DNA of 64,000 nt from Flammula alnicola (Eukaryota > Basidiomycota > Agaricomycetes > Agaricales > Strophariaceae), in the NCBI GenBank assembly GCA_015499995.1, contig JADNRV010000047.1, forward strand, positions 186,001-250,000. Direction: 5' to 3'. The notes beneath the pieces are model-generated. The model worked only from the letters and a program-made list of their open reading frames with translations. It did not search any database and was not told the origin of the DNA. Within the stretch, counting starts at the first letter, position 1. Each line of letters begins with the position of its first letter. The translations under genes and the position numbers were made by a program. Of this stretch, positions 61,801 through 64,000 are shown in pieces.

Positions 61801-62457
61801 ACAAAGGCAAGCTTGACCTCAACCTCCCTGCTTCACAAAAATCCCTCTGGTCAATTGACGTCTGGACAGTCCATCGATCAAAAGAATTTCGCGCGTGGGT
61901 CAGAAAAACGCACCCAACAATAATCCTTGACTTCATTCCCGGCGGGTGCACCAGTGTCGCTCAACCTTGTGATGTTGGTATACAGAGGCCTTTCAAGCTC
62001 TCAGTCAAGCGGTCCTACCACGAGGACGTCGTTTCAGAGGTTATGGACCAGCTGAAGTCAGGAGCGAGTGTCGTGCATGTTGATACTCGGTTGCCAGTCA
62101 TGAGAGACCGAAGTACACGGTGGATATGGAATGCGTATCAATCGATTAATAAGGAAGCTTTGGTGAAGAAGGTCAGTAATCGCTTTTTATCGAGACAAAT
62201 ATTTCTTCTCACCATTGCTACAGGCCTTCGAGAACTGCGTTGTGCGGGATTGGAATCTCTCATATGATTGCTTGACTGGAGTCGCGGCAAGGTCAAAGTT
62301 ACGAAACCTCCGAGAAACGGACCCAGCTTTTTGGGAAGAACTCACTTCGAAGAGAGCGACTCAAGTCTACCCCCCGAGGACGTCCCACAACCTGAAGACG
62401 AGCATGTTGACAATCACGATGACCTTGATGACAGTGACGTTCCAGTTCGGGCGGTAA
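58869..62457 (+). CDS. Ulp1-like cysteine protease fused to pogo-like DDE transposase
   Basis: Exons 58869-59933, 59985-60608, 60665-61084, 61134-62171 and 62224-62457 are all phase 0 with GT-AG introns of 49-56 nt, giving 1,126 codons from the ATG at 58869. Residues 200-340 form a Ulp1/SENP (C48) domain: H252 in NVHWVALIVDF, D269 in YGDSYG, Q305 and C311 in QQDNFSCGM. Residues 356-563 are a polar linker with basic patches and a predicted coiled coil (EERSEYLARMDEEVKDRQED). Residues about 620-670 resemble a helix-turn-helix (WSTRAIERELKKQ). The DDE core has D820 (NSDQT), D945 (SIDVWTVH) and D983 (CDVGIQRPFK). The transposase moves the element; the protease may cleave SUMO-like conjugates (inference). 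The acidic tail lies in another frame after about 62,350. Confidence 0.85.
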
Positions 62458-62693
62458 TTGAAAATATAGTCAAGAAAACGGCACCAAAGGGCTATGTGGT
62501 CGGCATGGGAGGAGGGTTTGAGGCAGAAGCAGAGGCAGAAAGGTTTGAAGACAGTGCTGCGGCTGTGATCGATGGCGTTGATGATGGAGGCGATAAAGAA
62601 CTGGGCCGTGGGAAACGCCGAAAACGGCCGAACCGCCTTTACAAGGACTTCTGGCGTCATGACTCGGATGCATCTGATGGAGAGGTTTCTTGA
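62345..62693 (+). other. Out-of-frame acidic/basic C-terminal tail of the transposase
   Basis: After AFWEELTSK the spliced frame degrades and stops at 62457, whereas the +2 frame reads EESDSSLPPEDVPQPEDE, then GYVVGMGGGFEAEAEAE, then GRGKRRKRPNRLYKDF and ends DASDGEVS at 62693. The abrupt switch suggests a 1- or 2-base indel near 62,345-62,365. The lost tail has the acidic-then-basic layout of a nuclear localisation region. Confidence 0.6.
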
Positions 62694-63111
62694 TAGACGG
62701 TCTATTTCTTACATTTAGAGCACTTTACGTGGGTTACGGCTCATTTTTGGCGTATTTTTAAGGCTTAATTACAATTCGTTTTGTCCCGTCGGCCACTCTA
62801 GCTGTGACCTGAGACAACCGTCCAATTTCGGCCACGTCCAAAGTGCCTGTGACGCGTGACGGCCGAATTAATTAAAATGGTACAGTATATCAGAATACTT
62901 CTAAAATTCTGATGGAATGTTCAAGCATAAAATTACTATCTGTCCGGGCATCCTATGAGTTAGTAAAATTAATCCTGGTATTTAGGAATGTCATGCTTTT
63001 AAATGTGTGCTTGTGCGAGACTTAAATTCTGAGAAGAGGAAAAAAGTTGCTAGATACAAGGTTAATATCAATCTCTCACAAGGAAATGCATGCGATCAAG
63101 AAAAGCACGCA

Positions 63112-64000
63112 CTAAAATGCTGGGGTAAAGTAGGGCGTATTTCGGCACCCTCAAGAGCAGTTTTCAGAGAAAATATCCGAGTCCTTCCTTCCAGCTTCAA
63201 ACTACGTGGACGTCTCAAGTAGCATTCCGAATTACTCATCCAATATTCAAGTTAATGTCCGGCAGACACAATCACATTCTATATGTACTCAGCCCGAATG
63301 TTACATAAAGTGCCAAAGATTTTGGCGAAATATCATCTCTCAAAAGATGAAACAAGCGAAATGAGCGAAATCCACCACTGAAGGGTGGACTTCCCATAAT
63401 ACAGTTGCTACTGGAGCCAATTGGTTTTGAGATGCCGATGTGCCGAGGTCCCATATGCGGGGGCTGACACATCATTTCTTTCCTGAAATGGCACCACGCC
63501 TTTTCGCGTCGACGTCTGTCGACCAACTCTCGATGCAGAATCAAGTCCTCTTCCTCTCCGTTCAACTCATAGTAACTCATCATCGAAGAAGAAGAATTAA
63601 ATAGAGAAGTATTTATTGTTGAAATGTTCTTTTCAACTTACAAAGAAAAAGGTGTGTCGTTCGTGACTTGTTGATTACTCTTACCATGGTATAAATTTTG
63701 TTCGCTAGGAACGAAATGTGGTGTACAGACACCACATTCACGACATGGTTGGGATTTACCATAATCCACCTCGATAGCACGTGCCAAATTCTTATCGATA
63801 AAATTTTTTCTGGTTCTTGCTTTCGAAACATCATCTCTCTGGCGCACCCTTGGGATCCAAAATACCCTTCACATCCTGCGCTCGATCTCTTCGCCGTCGT
63901 AAATCCTGTTCTAGGACATTATGAGTTCAAAGGGGCTATGCTGCAGGTATTGCGGGCTTTCTATGGGAAATGTGAGTCTTTTTTCTATCTATCACGATAT
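63112..64000 (+). repeat. Direct copy of 51,738-52,620 at the right edge
   Basis: Starting at AAATGCTGGGGTA it parallels the earlier segment to the end of the window, including the block with minus-strand frames (63,272-63,847) and GGGAAATGTGAGTC near 63,965. The copy presumably continues beyond the edge. Confidence 0.8.
63272..63847 (-). pseudogene. Unrecognised minus-strand frames, copy 2
   Basis: Counterpart of 51,991-52,500, with NLARAIEVDYGKSQPCRECG and YYELNGEEEDLILHRELVD. Small deletions (for example around the arginine run) separate it from copy 1. No family is recognised. Confidence 0.35.

Larger units (their letters stand above)
58532..62885 (+). mobile_element. TA-flanked 4.35-kb transposon encoding Ulp1 protease and DDE transposase
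   Basis: Both ends start CTGTACCATTTTAATTA, then GTTCGGCC (left) or ATTCGGCC (right, reverse complement): 25 bp with one mismatch. TA duplications flank it at 58530-58531 and 62886-62887. The left arm shows the empty site near 22,850, where the reverse complement reads CAGATATATCAGAATAC, exactly the two flanks joined with a single TA. Subterminal TTCGGCC and GTGACC motifs recur. TA target and DDE type place it with pogo/Tigger-like Tc1-mariner elements. Confidence 0.95.
48170..63110 (-). repeat. Right arm of the large inverted repeat
   Basis: Reverse-complement partner of 22,660-37,272. Arm-specific sequence includes about 51,640-52,990 and the Ulp1-transposase element at 58,532-62,885. The outer limit is where similarity stops, near 63,110, against 22,660 on the left. 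Confidence 0.85.

Noticed and set aside
22660..63110. Starship or other giant captain-driven element
   Set aside because: No tyrosine recombinase (captain) gene was seen at either boundary, and the boundaries are inverted-repeat ends rather than element ends.
22660..63110. Mating-type locus
   Set aside because: No homeodomain, pheromone receptor or pheromone precursor was recognised; the DUF6534 proteins are not STE3-type receptors.

Overview
This is nuclear DNA of a filamentous basidiomycete, most likely an Agaricomycete. The evidence is densely intron-split genes (49-70 nt GT-AG introns, several exons under 30 nt), a queuine tRNA-ribosyltransferase subunit, a GH3 beta-glucosidase with a PA14 insert, an aryl-alcohol-oxidase-type GMC flavoenzyme, membrane proteins of the DUF7702 and DUF6534 types, and an F-box-like protein. 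I can assign no genus.

Left part (1-22,660) is ordinary genic DNA. It holds a partial F-box-like gene running off the left edge (1-777, minus), an intron-containing tRNA-Glu (1,956-2,052), a QTRT2 homologue (3,245-4,955), a 17-exon GH3 beta-glucosidase with one internal frameshift (5,661-9,199), two intact DUF7702-type seven-helix genes (11,256-12,258 and 15,944-16,952) with two decayed relatives, and a complete secreted GMC oxidoreductase (19,233-21,553). The GH3 and GMC enzymes fit a lignocellulose-degrading lifestyle.

Right part (22,660-64,000) is dominated by repeats. Two arms, about 22,660-37,272 and 48,170-63,110, are inverted copies of one another around a core of about 10.9 kb. The core holds one unique-looking gene for a Gln/Pro-rich protein (39,141-40,301), a third partial copy of the arm (41,350-46,606, same orientation as the right arm) and a 1.4-kb terminal-inverted-repeat element. 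The arms carry DUF6534 membrane-protein genes, an MSS51-C-like pseudogene, a casein-kinase-like pseudogene (left arm only) and several unrecognised blocks.

Comparing the copies reveals insertions directly, because one copy keeps the empty site. A 3.66-kb hAT element with an 8-bp target duplication lies in the left arm (28,685-32,341), a 172-bp MITE sits inside a DUF6534 intron (25,072-25,243), and a 4.35-kb TA-flanked element lies in the right arm (58,532-62,885).

The last element is the most interesting object in the window. Its single spliced reading frame joins a Ulp1/SENP-type cysteine protease to a pogo/Tigger-like DDE transposase. Both sets of catalytic residues are visible, the 25-bp inverted repeats are nearly perfect, and the paralogous arm preserves the pre-insertion site.
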